Below, piece after piece: positions 24,501 to 36,278 of a DNA stretch of 64,000 bases. Every line of letters begins with the position of its first letter. The stretch's first letter is position 1. The notes under the pieces were generated by a model. It did not search any database, was not told where the DNA came from, and saw only the letters and a program-made list of their open reading frames with translations. This stretch comes from Bigelowiella natans CCMP2755 (lineage: Eukaryota; Cercozoa; Chlorarachniophyceae): positions 1 to 64,000 of the forward strand of contig ADNK01000630.1 of assembly GCA_000320545.1 (NCBI GenBank), given 5' to 3'. A program made the translations under genes and the position numbers.

Positions 24501-25911
24501 GGGATGAGGTAGTCACAGTTGTTCCACCAGAACCGGAACGATTGCCGCGAACAGGGGCAGCAAGACTTTTGACGCTTGAAAGGTCCGTAGACATTAGACT
24601 TGCAACCTTTGGTGCTGTGCGCGAGTTTAAAGACGGCGAAAGATTTTCGGGCTCCAACGGAGCAGATAATGGAGCATCATCTTCACTGTAAATAATGCAT
24701 ATCTTTTTCGGATGGTCTATGAGGACACTGTATTCTAAAAGAACACTGTATCGTACCTTTCTCTCGATGTAATTACTGTTATTGTTCCATCAATTTGACT
24801 CTATATATGATGAAACTATGAATTACTGTAGCTCTTATGTTCTATCCAACCGTCCAAACCCGTATCTCCATAAGTAGGCGCCATGAAGCTAGATCAAACC
24901 TGTATTATTTTCCCTTTATACCCTTGCGATGTAAAGTGCACCCTTGCGATGTAAAGTGTTTTCATATCGTGCCATGATACCATTGAATGTCCTCAAGAAT
25001 CCATACGCAACCTTCAGAACACTTGAACTAAGAGAACAATTTGTCAGCTATTTGAGTTGAGCATTCTCATGTAGAACCTTCAAAATCCTTGCAAGTAGTG
25101 TCTCAATGGTTACTGGTTCAGAATCCCACTGGAGTACATACCCATCAATTATCTGAATTTTTATTGAAAGTAGATTCGATTACATTTTCTTCATATAGCG
25201 ACTTCGTTGAGGAGGTTCCAGAAGTCGGATAAGTATTCGCAGAATTTCTACTCTTTACAACCGGTGATGTTTTCCTTGTACTTAATGTATATTAACTTAC
25301 ATCGAACTCACTATGTCAAAACGATTTACTTACATTTTACCCCCCTTGGTTGAATTGCTATCTCTTTCTAGTCTGAACAATGAGCACTCTGTTATACTGC
25401 CTCGACATGACGGATTCAAAAACGCAACAATCACTCAAAATATCAGACTTCTCAGGAACATCCTCCCCAAAGAATCTCTGCAACTTTCTCCTATTTTGAT
25501 TGAATGAAGTTGTTGAATTTAAACAAACTTAAAACGACAAATAGGACCTGGACTTATTAGAAGTAGCTGGATCTCTGCCAAAGAAATATTCCAAATTCCT
25601 GGAGAACAAGCAATTCCTCGTCAACATATTCTAGAGTGACATATTTTGCGTACAAATATTTTATCTTACTTTCCATGACTGTGATAAACTGGAAACTCGA
25701 CTCCAAAGATTCTGATTTAATTTAGTAATATAACTCTGACTTAGAGAGATTCATGATACTACCCATTGAGTTTGTGTAATTGCTGTATCATTTCCTGAAT
25801 AAGGTAGATGGATTCAGATTCCTAAATCGAATCCATGAGGGAAACTTACCAGATTGATGCTGGCATCGAAACAGTCTGAAATCAACTGACAGTCCACAAA
25901 TTTAGATACAC

Positions 25912-25959
<48 letters not shown>

Positions 25960-28900
25960 GTGTATATATTGTCAATTAGACGTTTTATAAACCTGCATAT
26001 GCGTGTCCATATCTGGAGCAGCATCGAGTTCGAGCATATTGGAAATAAGGATCTAAAATCGAAATAACAATGAGTCTATATCCAGCATTGATAACTATCA
26101 AATGGAAACCTTTACAGCATGGTATGGCTCCGAAGCATATGCAGCATCACCCGCAACGTAGTATGTATCTTAATTCGATTTATATCATTAAATCTTTACA
26201 CTCGAATGCTTTCGAACAACACATACCAAAGTTAACTCGTGCAAGTCCATAGAACTTGGACACCAATGCTGATTTTCCCACCCCAGGTGCCCCAGATATC
26301 CAGAATCCAAACCTCCCAACCTTAAATAAATCATTAATATCGTATACTTGTTTCTCCGTAAGTTGAAAGTATCCCAATTAAATAACCTCTTCTTCATTTA
26401 TACACGACTTTGCATCGTCTACTTTAGACGGCTTGAAGCGTCGATCAACTCGAGATCCTTATATATTTCACTTCTTTATATTCAGTTAAATTTCTAGAGA
26501 CCAGACAGACCTGGTTGCATAGAAACTGATTGTGATTTTCTGAAGTACTCTCGTCGCTTCATCTATTTGGTAGGTCAAAGAGCACTGTGATACAAGAAGT
26601 TTCTTTAGCATTCTATTCTGGAATACCCTTGCATTGATTGACCCAATTCCCATGGATGTCCTAGTCTAGGAAATAGAATCACGTTAGATGATTTGACATG
26701 AATATGAATATTGTTTTTATAACCCTTGATTTGAATCTTGACGAAGGTTTTTGAGGTCCTTGTAGGGAATTTTTCTTGAGAAATTCTTTCAATTTGAAAA
26801 CCTACCAATTAGCGCTTATAAATAATATGCATCCACAGGGTTTGGAAATTTATCTGGTACGGCAATGCTAAACTCCTTAAGCTCTTTTTGTCTGATGATA
26901 ATTGTAAATTCTATTGCAAAATTCTGATGGAGACTCAATGATTGTTCGGCACCTTCCTAAAAGCTGTTTATGAGTACTGAGAGCCGAGGCTCGGCTCAAT
27001 CCTTCTGGATGGTAAACCTAAGTAACAACTTTATCAGCTGCCTCTGCGAAAGAAAGGAGATTAATCTACCTGGATTAACTTATTTTTCCCTTTTACTTTC
27101 AGTTCTTTTACCTATAGAGAAGGTGTAAGTGTCATTAGCATATGAATTAATCTTATCACGGAATACCCATCTGAATTGAATCGTTGTCTTTGCTAAAGCA
27201 TGAGTATTTTCTTCAACCCATATTGAATTTGCAGGAACCTGTAAAACTGATCTTAATATATCAAGTAAATACTATTTAATTACACGAAACTTTGTTTGAG
27301 AGACGAGCTGCTGTATTGACGGTATCCCCAACCTTAAAAAGGTGTAAGTGTAAGAGCGAAGCTTAGCATTAAGGAAAGGTGATTTTTATTTAATTGATTC
27401 ATACCACAGCATGTTCATGCCGAACATGGCTTCCTGGATACAACTAGGTTCAGACCAATAGAGAAACCAGGATGGTAAGAGTGCATGAGAACCTACACTC
27501 CCCACATAAACATCGCCAGTCGCTATCCCAATTCCATGTTGAATATCTACCGAATAGAAAAACTTGAGACCTTTACACTTAAATCTTTCAAAATGATTAC
27601 GTATGCCATTTAGCATATCTTTCACTTCCATCGCAGTTTTGACCGCACGCACTGCATTGTTCTCCTAAGATTATTTTGAAGCGAAATGTCACATCTGATT
27701 AAAATTTCAAATTTATATTCCAATAACAAGAAGCTTACCCAGGTAAATGGAGGTACTCCAAATACTACTATCAGAACTGTTCCTTTATCATCCACGCAAA
27801 ATTGTCTAAGATACCCTTGGTTTTGTTGTATGATTTGTTGCATCTTTCTTAAGGCATTATCCACTCTCCTGATAGAAAATAATTGGCTAAGAGCTGACTG
27901 AAAATCATAATATTGTTGAACAAGCTCGCAATACCGAATGACAATAAGATCATTGCAACCGCTGTAGTTCAGTGCCAGCCCCTACATTCGTATATACAAT
28001 TTTTAAGTTATATTATAAAGCGTCCAAATATGCCCAACCTTAAGATTTATAAATATTGCAGTAGAACGCCTCAATTCAGCGAGCCATTTATCTCCTATTC
28101 CGCTGCGCAACTACAAGAATAAATATAATTTCGTATAAAATATGGATAAAATAATATAAAAAAGTCACACCTTTTCTCTTACGGGTATGGGTACATAAGG
28201 TTCAATGCGAGCAGCCACTATTGGACTTAAAATCTACGTGAAAATTGTAGATGTGTTGATTTTGAATCCAATTTAAGCGAAATAAAATGATGTGTGAGTC
28301 TATCTATTAGCAAATTACCAAGGCCTGGTTCGGAATAACCTGGAATGAACTTCAATGTCAGTTTGTTGTATCTAATATAAACGACTACAATTGACACATG
28401 AGGAATTGCACCTTGACGGAATGTATGATGTTCAGCACTTTGATATTCAGAATATTTTGATCTGGAAAAACGATTAACCGCTTTTGATATTTTATACTCT
28501 TCGAATCTTTTTCAAAATGGATTTAACCATGCTTTTTTAGAGGTAAGGAAACAGGAACTCCTTGACAATGTATCTGAACTCGAGACCATACCTTTTGATT
28601 TACTGATTATTTTACATATTTTATTTAAGTATTAAATTATATACCTCAGGTGATACAACGGCGTCGCCTGTTTTACTAGCGTCAACCTATTTGTAGATGT
28701 TATCAATGGCTTTGAACCATATCATTGTTTTTGTCTAATAATTGAGACCGCAGTCTGTAATTGCCGGAACGCATCTCCAGCGACAAGGAATTCCCACTGT
28801 AGATTGCAAGGGGAACGGGAGTTGTCACAGATAGTTGGATGAAAAGCAAATCGAATCATATGTGACCTGGTTATCATTTCCTCCCAAATGCAGAGCATAT

Positions 28901-30925
28901 ACATCTGAGAATCCCTGCAATTAAAATGGTCTTACATCGTTATTTTTATATATTGCTGTATCTTTGCTCCTTTTCTCATTTATAATAAAAATATATTACA
29001 ACTGCTGTGTGTAGGGTCAAAGTCACATTTCCAACAATATAGGGAGGTTGCTTCGAAAGCTCCATCGCCGCCTTAATACAGTAAAAAATTACACTGCATA
29101 GGCAGAATAAGCTAATTTGGGTACCTGGATTGTCCGAAGCATTGTAATTTCTGCATTTTCGAACACCTGTTGTTTATTTTAAGGGCTTTCAATGAAAATA
29201 TGAAGGAAAAAGAAATATCAAATGTACCTTCTCTTTGTTATCCTTATTCAAGTATGTCATCTTTTCATATGGATTATCCTTTTAGAATTTACATAATTCA
29301 GTCACTACGCCATCAAAAGCATAACTTTGTTTTATTCCAATACCTCCTTAAAAATCACTATTAAAGCATCTCCAGCGAACTTGACACAATCTCCACCGTG
29401 CTTACACATAAATTATAGGATATTTTATCTTGTAAACTGAATGCACTAGCAAATATATGCCATTATATTCTAAATAATAATTTGAAATACTCTGTCTATG
29501 ATATTCAGAAGCTTCGTGAAGTACTGATTGAGATGCCTTGTAACCTTTTCTGCGCCGCTGAGGAAATCAATGCATCTTCAATTGAAACAGTTGATATAAA
29601 TTTATGGTTGCCTTTCCCCCATCCTCGCAAAGGATTCGTTCATTCGGGTAAACCCTTTCATTAAGGAATCAGTTTTCACTTGGGAAATATGGAATTACGT
29701 CTGCTATTCTACCGCTAACATCGGCGATCATCACCCCTGTGTTCTTGAATGTTACAGTCTCCCCTCCTGGAAAGAATTAGTGCTACAAAATGCAGAAGGA
29801 CTGTCATATAGACTAATTGGTTACCTATTTCTGGAGGAGTAGTTATTCGTTGATATCTTTCCAGAACGAATCTACTCAAAATTAAAATTATATTTGTTTA
29901 CAATCTTAGCATTTAAACTAATATCGACCACCTTGCAACGTAGCTCGACATCTGCGACACCAGAGATGTGTCCCTGTATACAGTTCGAACTCAACGTCTT
30001 TGCGAACTCAAATCCTTTTATGTTGTAAGGTGTGTTTTGTAGACCCTAACAAACTCTTTCTCTTCTCTTTTCTGGTTCTTGGGGTCAGAAGACTTGGTAT
30101 TCCTCCTGCTAGTTTCTTTCCTCTCTTTATTTTAAACTCTGCAGGTCTCTCTTTAGCCCAATATTCGTTTTCTTCTACAATTTCATCATTCGTTTCAGGA
30201 AGAGCCATAGATAAATTATCACTTTCTTCATCTCCACCTGTTGAACATGAACGACTGTTAGAAGTTGTCACACCGAATACGCATCGTACCTGCTAAATCA
30301 AAAACCCTGACACTTTCTAGTCGTGAGAGACGTCGCTTGATTGTCAAATACCGCGTTGGCGTAAGGGAGCCTAAAATAGGAAAAATGCTGTGAAGGAGTA
30401 CGAGAGTTGTTTTGCATCAATGTTCAATTCAATGAGAGATGGGAGATGAGAGATTAGAGACTTTGATAGTGCTATGTGATAATCGCCAAAGCGAAGTAAG
30501 AATGACTGAATGACTGAATGACATTATTTTATAACACATTAACACCTAACGGCAGCTGTTTCTTAAGTGATGCGATGTCGCGAGAGCTTTGGTTGCGAAT
30601 CATGTTTGGGGGTGGAGTATGCAATCCGCCTGTGGCGATTTTGATTCTCGGATATTTTCTATAGGAATTTCCATTCCGCTGTACTGCCGATGAGGGGACA
30701 CCAGGGACACCAGGGACTAACGTCTTCTGGTCCTCACCATTTTTTGTTTTTTCATCAAACTTTTCTTCCAACTTAAGATGACTTTCTTCGTTTGTCTCGA
30801 ATGAGATTTTATTGTTATTATCACCATCATTCTTCTTCTCATGGGTGACATCCATCATTGATCGTTTGCGGTCAGCTGCAGGTACAAATGTACAGAACAG
30901 AGCAACTCCCAACCTTGGTGGAGGG
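21589..30925 (-). CDS. soluble adenylyl cyclase (ADCY10-like), two cyclase domains plus P-loop ATPase
   Basis: Class III cyclase expected to make cAMP from ATP, in animals under bicarbonate and calcium control. The N-terminal exon near 30545-30925 is basic and disordered; exons near 30275-30370 and 30060-30255 follow. The first cyclase domain (C1) reads VMIADVS (29713-29766), GFTRMNESFARMGE (29612-29654) and HGGDCVKFAGDALIVIFKE (29344-29400), giving the two metal-binding aspartates, then WEFLVAGDAFRQLQ near 28750-28805. The second (C2) reads VFGVPPFTW (ending 27739), IGIATGDVYVGSVGSH (near 27510) and VVGDTVNTAARLSNK (near 27305-27335). A Walker A, GAPGVGKS, sits in exon 26227-26320, and VLGVQFDREALFHIF-type helices continue to 23.2 kb. 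The order matches ADCY10. Dozens of short exons with 50-80 nt introns; I did not close the chain. The first exon may lie beyond 31 kb, and the stop at 21589 is tentative. Confidence 0.8.
24921..24960. repeat. 20-bp tandem duplication
   Basis: The unit CCCTTGCGATGTAAAGTGYW occurs twice back to back. It lies within the cyclase gene, outside any exon I could place. Confidence 0.85.
25916..25958. repeat. (TA)n microsatellite
   Basis: TA run of about 40 bp in an intron of the cyclase gene. It is one of few simple repeats in that otherwise compact minus-strand gene. Confidence 0.9.
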
Positions 30926-31944
30926 CCTTTTCCCCCTACGACAACGTATGTAATCAGAATACATGCATAAATACGAGTACGGATCCATTCTCGAACAAAT
31001 CCACCAGTTCATTTTCCTCAGGATTACTCTTTATTTTTATACAGCGACAAGACCGATCACTTGTCTCAGTGCAATGCGTCGTAAAGAACCACATGGATAT
31101 TGAAAGCTGAACTTCGTATGTTCACAAGAATTTTATTTCTTTCCAGGAGAGCACATTTGCAAGTGACCGCAATATCTTCAGAAATAGTGGAAGAAATAAT
31201 ATAATAAAAATACAAGAATACTAGTCCGATTTCAGTTGTCGTCATCAGGTTTCGAATCGCATTTGCTTGGAAAGAAAGTACACCTAAATGAATCTCTTCG
31301 AGTTTCGTTGAAACCAACAATGACCTGTAATGTTGGTATGCGTCATAGTATATTTTAGTATTTTCTTCGTATTTGACCCAGATGGTTGATCTGAGCACTC
31401 CAACCTCGTAAGATCCGGTGGAGACCCATCCTCTGCAGATCCACACATGTAAGGAAGGAATCTGCACACTTGTATTGGAAAGACTTCCCCACTTTCAAAC
31501 ATGATTCAAATTGCTGGCTGATAACGTTGCCTTATCCATATAACAGATCAAAATGCAAGCGAGTTTTAACTCATTTTCGGATGGGGAAGAAAGTGAGACT
31601 CAGGCGACTTAACTTTCCTTCATCAATTCTTAATGCAACACACAGTTTTGACAAGACAGTTCGCTTTGAGAAAATTTAATTATGCCTGGTGTTGCATTAT
31701 TACCTTTGTAGTAGTTCCTTCTTCTAGGTTGCTTTATGGTAGTAAATCGGTATGGAATCGGAAACGAAAGGCCGCCGCCAACAGGCGTAGAATTTTGGTA
31801 TTAAGCTAGAATAATAGTACGAGGGAATTCCAGGCGTAGAATTTTGGTATTAAGCTAGAATAATAGTACGAGGGAATTCCACCACCAGTAGTCGTAGTGT
31901 AATACCTGTCCAACTATAATACATCCATATCTCTCTGCCTTGCT
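30926..31944. other. upstream region of cyclase and DUF155 genes, possible further minus-strand exons
   Basis: About 1 kb between the last exon I can place for the cyclase gene and the DUF155 start. Minus-strand segments with coding character occur near 31330-31400 (IWVKYEENTKIYYDAYQHY) and 31220-31320 (TKLEEIHLGVLSFQANAIRN), each flanked by plausible splice sites. They may be 5' exons of the cyclase or a separate small gene. I recognise no domain. A 49-bp tandem duplication lies at the right. Confidence 0.35.
31782..31880. repeat. 49-bp tandem duplication
   Basis: Two adjacent, essentially identical copies (31782-31830 and 31831-31879), beginning CAGGCGTAGAATTTTGG and ending GGGAATTC, about 65 bp upstream of the DUF155 start codon. 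The position is promoter or 5' UTR, so it may duplicate a regulatory element. Confidence 0.9.
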
Positions 31945-32748
31945 ATGCAGCTGCGGGAATCAAAAAAAGTTTCCATGGCGTCATTGAAGGCAGGAGGAAC
32001 TGCTGAAGAGGAAGAGGAGGGTGATGATGACAACCTTGAAGTAATCGGTTTTTGTAATTGCGAAGAATATAATCTTGCTGGTCTTCAAATGTATCTAAAA
32101 GCTAAGGTATTGTTATTAGAAAGTTGCTGCAAACAAGGCTGTGTTGTTATTGTTATTAGAAAGTTGCTGCAAACAAGGCTGTGTTGTTATTGTTATTAGA
32201 AAGTTGCTACAAACAAGGCTGTGTTGTTATTGTTATTAGAAAGTTGCTACAAACAAGGCTGTGTTGTTATTGTTATTAGAAAGTTGCTACAAACAAGGCT
32301 GTGTTGTTGGCTGTGTTGTTGCCACAATAAGCTACCAAACACACTAAGATGATAGCTCAGAGAGCATCACCACTAACAACATTCAAGATTATGACGAGAA
32401 AATTTTGAGATAGAAGGATGATACTGCAATTTAGTTGTTGTATTTCTCATTGCTAGCAGCCATATTTTTATGGCTACTAAAGATTGATGGTGTTTTTTCG
32501 GCTTCGTACGTTTCAAGGCTTACATTGAAAATGGTATTGGAGGAGGAAAAGAGGGTAGTACTGCTGTAGAAATGGTGGGTATTATGAATACGGGGACGAG
32601 TTCACAGCACATCGTACAAAGAAGCGGCAATACGATAAGTAGTGCTCCTAATCTAACGGAGCTTGTCGAAGAAGAGCTTGCCCCCCTCATCAACGACAAA
32701 AAAGAACAGTACGAAAAACTATCACGCGACGATGCTAATGCTACTAGC

Positions 32749-32780
<32 letters not shown>

Positions 32781-33808
32781 ATGATAATGATGACGACGAT
32801 AATGATAATCGGGGAAATGACAAGCAGAGAGAGAATCACATTTTTTTTGGGGAAACGTAGAAAGTAAGTAAGCACAACGAAAGGGTGGGGTAGGGGAGGG
32901 ATATACCCCGTCATAACATACTCATGACTATTACCTACGAATCAGTCACATAATCTTGATTATTAACCTCGATTCAGTCAAGAAAATCTTGATTATTTAC
33001 TACGACTCAGGCTTGCTTCCGCTACTACAAGTACAAGGAAATATCATACATTTGATATGAGTTCCCCTCCCAATGAAATTGATGATGAACACACTGCTGA
33101 AAAGATCAAGAACTTGAGACTTCGTCGTCGTGGTATGTTAGTAGACAGAAGGGGTGCTTGAAAGGTGTGGAGGACAGGAAAGTAGAATGTACTTCTCCAG
33201 CTTTCTATTTCGTAGATCATTTGTAAAAACTTGGTGCTGCTGTTACTACTTATTACTTTCAAGGCGTGAGCTTGGCCGATGGTCCTCGCTTTGTGAAGCT
33301 ATATCCAGATTGCTTGCATCTACGAGTAGCTGCTACAGGAAGGAATGACTACAATGAAGGGGGAGGTGAAAGGAAGAGACTCAACAAGACGATGACGATG
33401 ACGAAGAACAACAAACAGGGCGGTGCAGTAGAAGCAGGAAGAGGAAGTGGTGCAACAGGACAAGGAAGGAGCAGGGATGTAGATACTACTGCTGCGCAAA
33501 ACGAAGAAAAGGAAGATGCAAAAAAAGAACAAAAACGGAAAAATGGCGTTGGTGAAAAAGATGCAGCAGACGTATTCGTCGTATCTTGGGGTGTGGTCGT
33601 GATGTGGTAATGAAGGAAGAAGGAAAAGTTAGCAATATTTTTCATCATCTTCTCCTCTACTCTATCGATGGCGTAAATGATTTTGATGATAATGATGATA
33701 TGTTGATGGGTATTCGTATACTCTGCTGCATCGATACTTCCTCTCGAATATAAGTTTCCTCAAATCTTGTGGTGACAGCCCTCCATTCTATTAATGAATG
33801 AATATTAC

Positions 33809-33844
<36 letters not shown>

Positions 33845-35332
33845 AATATATTAGATCGTGATCTCGATATAGTAGCTGATGTGCCAAACCTTGCCACTCT
33901 GTCTCCCCCTCCCTCCCTCCGCCCCCCCCTCTCACATTCACCAAATACACACTTAATAACATTTGTGCAGGAACACCAACGAAAAAGCCACCCAAACAGT
34001 GCGGCGGATGGTACGGCAGTTTCAAGTTGGACGGATAAAGGGCGCTGAGGATATTGAAACTGAGGATATGGACTACGTATTCGGGGGGAGGCGTTCTGTG
34101 AAGGGCGACCTCATTACATTGTCGTTAGAGAAAGAGGGAGAGGTAGAAAGTGTGAGACACACTTATTACTTGCAACTTTGCTCCTGCTGCCTATACAGCT
34201 GCTATTGCTGCCATGGTTTAATAAATAAATACCTAAGTTTGGTATAGCTGCCGTCCATCCATCCACCAGTAAGCTTCTTATTATTATTATTCTTCTTCTT
34301 CTTCTTCTTCTTCTATTTCTTCTTCTTCTATACCCATAGCAGTAGCAACTACATAGTGTTGTAGATGTATCACCTAATAATACATACATACATACATACA
34401 TACATACATACATACCACATATCCGAAGGATGCAGTACATGAAAAGCTTGCAGCTACATTGGCCTTAGCACAAAGTCTAAAGCTTAGCGTTCTCGAAACG
34501 CGATTACAAAAGCAATTTGAAGAAGTGAAGCACCTGCCGAGGGAGGTAGTTTAGTAGAAGCAGTAGTAGTAGTAGTTGCTGTTGTGGTGATACATAGGAA
34601 AGATGGAAAAGAGGCTCATCCATGATTCATTGCCCATTGTTGTCTATAAAATATGGTGATGATGACGATGACCCCCCTCCACTTCCCTAAAGCTTGCTAA
34701 GCACGGACAAATAGCGTCGTTATCGAGGAAAGGAGTCCAGAAACTGCTAGGCCGCCTATTCATTACCCATACAGGTAATGTTAATGGACTCATCATATAA
34801 AAGCAGATCGATATCATAGAAAAGAATTGTCATTGGAATTTATTATTTTTCTTTTCTTGACTGTTAACATGGCCTGTACAATCAACAAGCTTGTATCTCA
34901 CATCTTATTACACGATAACACCTACTACTACTACTACTACTACTACTACTCCGTAGATTTGACATTGACCTCTGATCTTCTCGACACGCCCGAATTCTTT
35001 TGGGAGGAAGATGCAAATCTCCCCTTCTATAAGACGGTATTAGTTGTGATATTGTTTACATATCTAGTGACGAATGTATCATCTTCATGCTGAAAGTACT
35101 TCTTGGTTATAATTAGATGTTTTCGTATTTGGAGATACCAAAAAGAACCTCAACTTTCAATAAACGGAAGGATGTTTTGCACGAGCTTTATGAGGTGATC
35201 CGAGACTCGAAGGAATCCCAGTATTCTGACCGTCTGGAATGGATCATTATTTGGTTGATTCTTGTGGAAGTGATCCTTGAATTGGTGCAAATTCTTGTTG
35301 GATACTATCACTACTTTCATTATGATGACTAA
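31945..35332 (+). CDS. DUF155 family protein (RMND1/Sif2/Sif3-like)
   Basis: Membrane-anchored family; in yeast and animals members are mitochondrial (RMND1, required for mitochondrial translation) or cytosolic. Exons: 31945-32106, about 32518-32856, 33032-33132, 33264-33606, 33971-34142, 34429-34545, 34693-34774, 34957-35036 and 35117-35332; phases close from 33032 to the stop. Family hallmarks in order are FCNCEEYNLAGLQ, VFVVSWGVVVMW, EDIETEDMDYVFGG with GDLITLS, LAATLALAQSLKLSVLE, FFWEEDANLPFYKT, YLEIPKRTSTFNKRKDVLHE and DRLEWIIIWLILVEVILEL, the C-terminal anchor. Exon 2 changes frame within a GCT/GAT trinucleotide run, noted separately. The start is the first ATG; an upstream exon with a targeting peptide is possible because CAG precedes the coding frame. 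Introns carry TTC, ACAT and CTA repeats. Confidence 0.85.
32107..32306. repeat. five-copy 40-bp minisatellite at a splice donor
   Basis: Five copies with period exactly 40 (marker TGTTATTAGA at 32111, 32151, 32191, 32231 and 32271). Copies 1-2 carry GCTGC and copies 3-5 GCTAC, so expansion was stepwise. The array starts at the GT of intron 1 of the DUF155 gene. It is too short and regular, with no spacers, to be CRISPR. Confidence 0.95.
33807..33845. repeat. (CAT)n microsatellite
   Basis: About 13 CAT units in the intron upstream of the DUF155 exon that starts at 33971. Confidence 0.9.
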
Positions 35333-35389
35333 CCGGTGATTAACATTTATGGTCGATGTTCCCAGAGACAACTAGACAAGTTGAGAATA

Positions 35390-36190
35390 TCCAGATGCAT
35401 CAGTCTCGAAATTCTGACATTCTAGCATTGCATTTTGCAATGTGAACTACACATCTAGACATGCTAGCATGTGAAAAAGAAATTCTACCCATGCTAGCAT
35501 GGCATGCTACTACTAGCTAGCTAGATGTGTCAACAGCTGTGCTGTGCATCACTAGATCACTAGCGCTGAGCGCACTGCTAGCACACAGCCTCTTATCAAC
35601 GCTAGCATGATTATCATGTAACAATCTAGCAATCCACACAACAAACGCAACAACGTGTGCAGACTGTGCTAGCACGTTTACCAGCACACAGCACATCATC
35701 GTTGTCCGCATCAAATCTGCCATGCTAGCATGGGACAAATGTAAGCGCAACAGATCTAGATGGATCGACATGCGTCGCAGCGCTCTCTTCTAGCTAGCTA
35801 GTCTCTGCTGACTGTAGTGTCTTAGTGGACTCGCAATTTCTTGTGAACATGATCGGCTGCGCATGGATACTACTGCACTCCTCTAGTCTAGTAGTCTCAT
35901 CTAGACGAGATCAACAAGTCCATGGTTTCATCCCTTTTGCAACTTGCACGGTGTGTAGATAGCACAAGTCTAGATGTGCCTAATGTACATTTGTGTCCAT
36001 CAAAGCTAGGCTCGTGAGTACCTGCTAAATTGCAGGTGCTGTTGGTGTCGATGATGATGCTGGATGGAGAGCCTCTGATGATGCATGCGCGGGGCGTGTG
36101 GCGACTCGGACGGAGGGGGTTAGCCTTGCTGCTGCAGGTATCTAAGTGATGCTACTGTAGGTTAAACCTGGACATGTCTACCTTGCTAGC
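35390..36190. other. CTAG/CATG palindrome-rich tract between convergent genes
   Basis: Lies between the stop of the DUF155 gene (35332) and that of the VSD-bestrophin gene (36279). It repeats CATGCTAGCATG-type palindromes (near 35459-35505, 35605-35620 and 35718-35730), CTAGCTAGCTAGA (near 35513-35526) and TAGACATG steps. No supported gene; the 84-codon minus frame at 35517-35771 is a composition artefact. Confidence 0.8.
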
Positions 36191-36278
36191 TAGATATGAT
36201 CGCTTGATCGCATGGATTTCAGTTTTGTACGATGAAAAATCACTCCGTATCTGTCTCATTTTGACTACCTAAAGTGAA

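Noticed and set aside
24152-24691. 179-codon plus-strand frame
   Set aside because: It is opposite a minus-strand cyclase exon near 24421-24690, and its start is in AT-rich, non-coding-looking sequence.
32107-32306. Regular direct repeats that might be read as a CRISPR array
   Set aside because: The units are contiguous with no unique spacers and lie in a eukaryotic intron.
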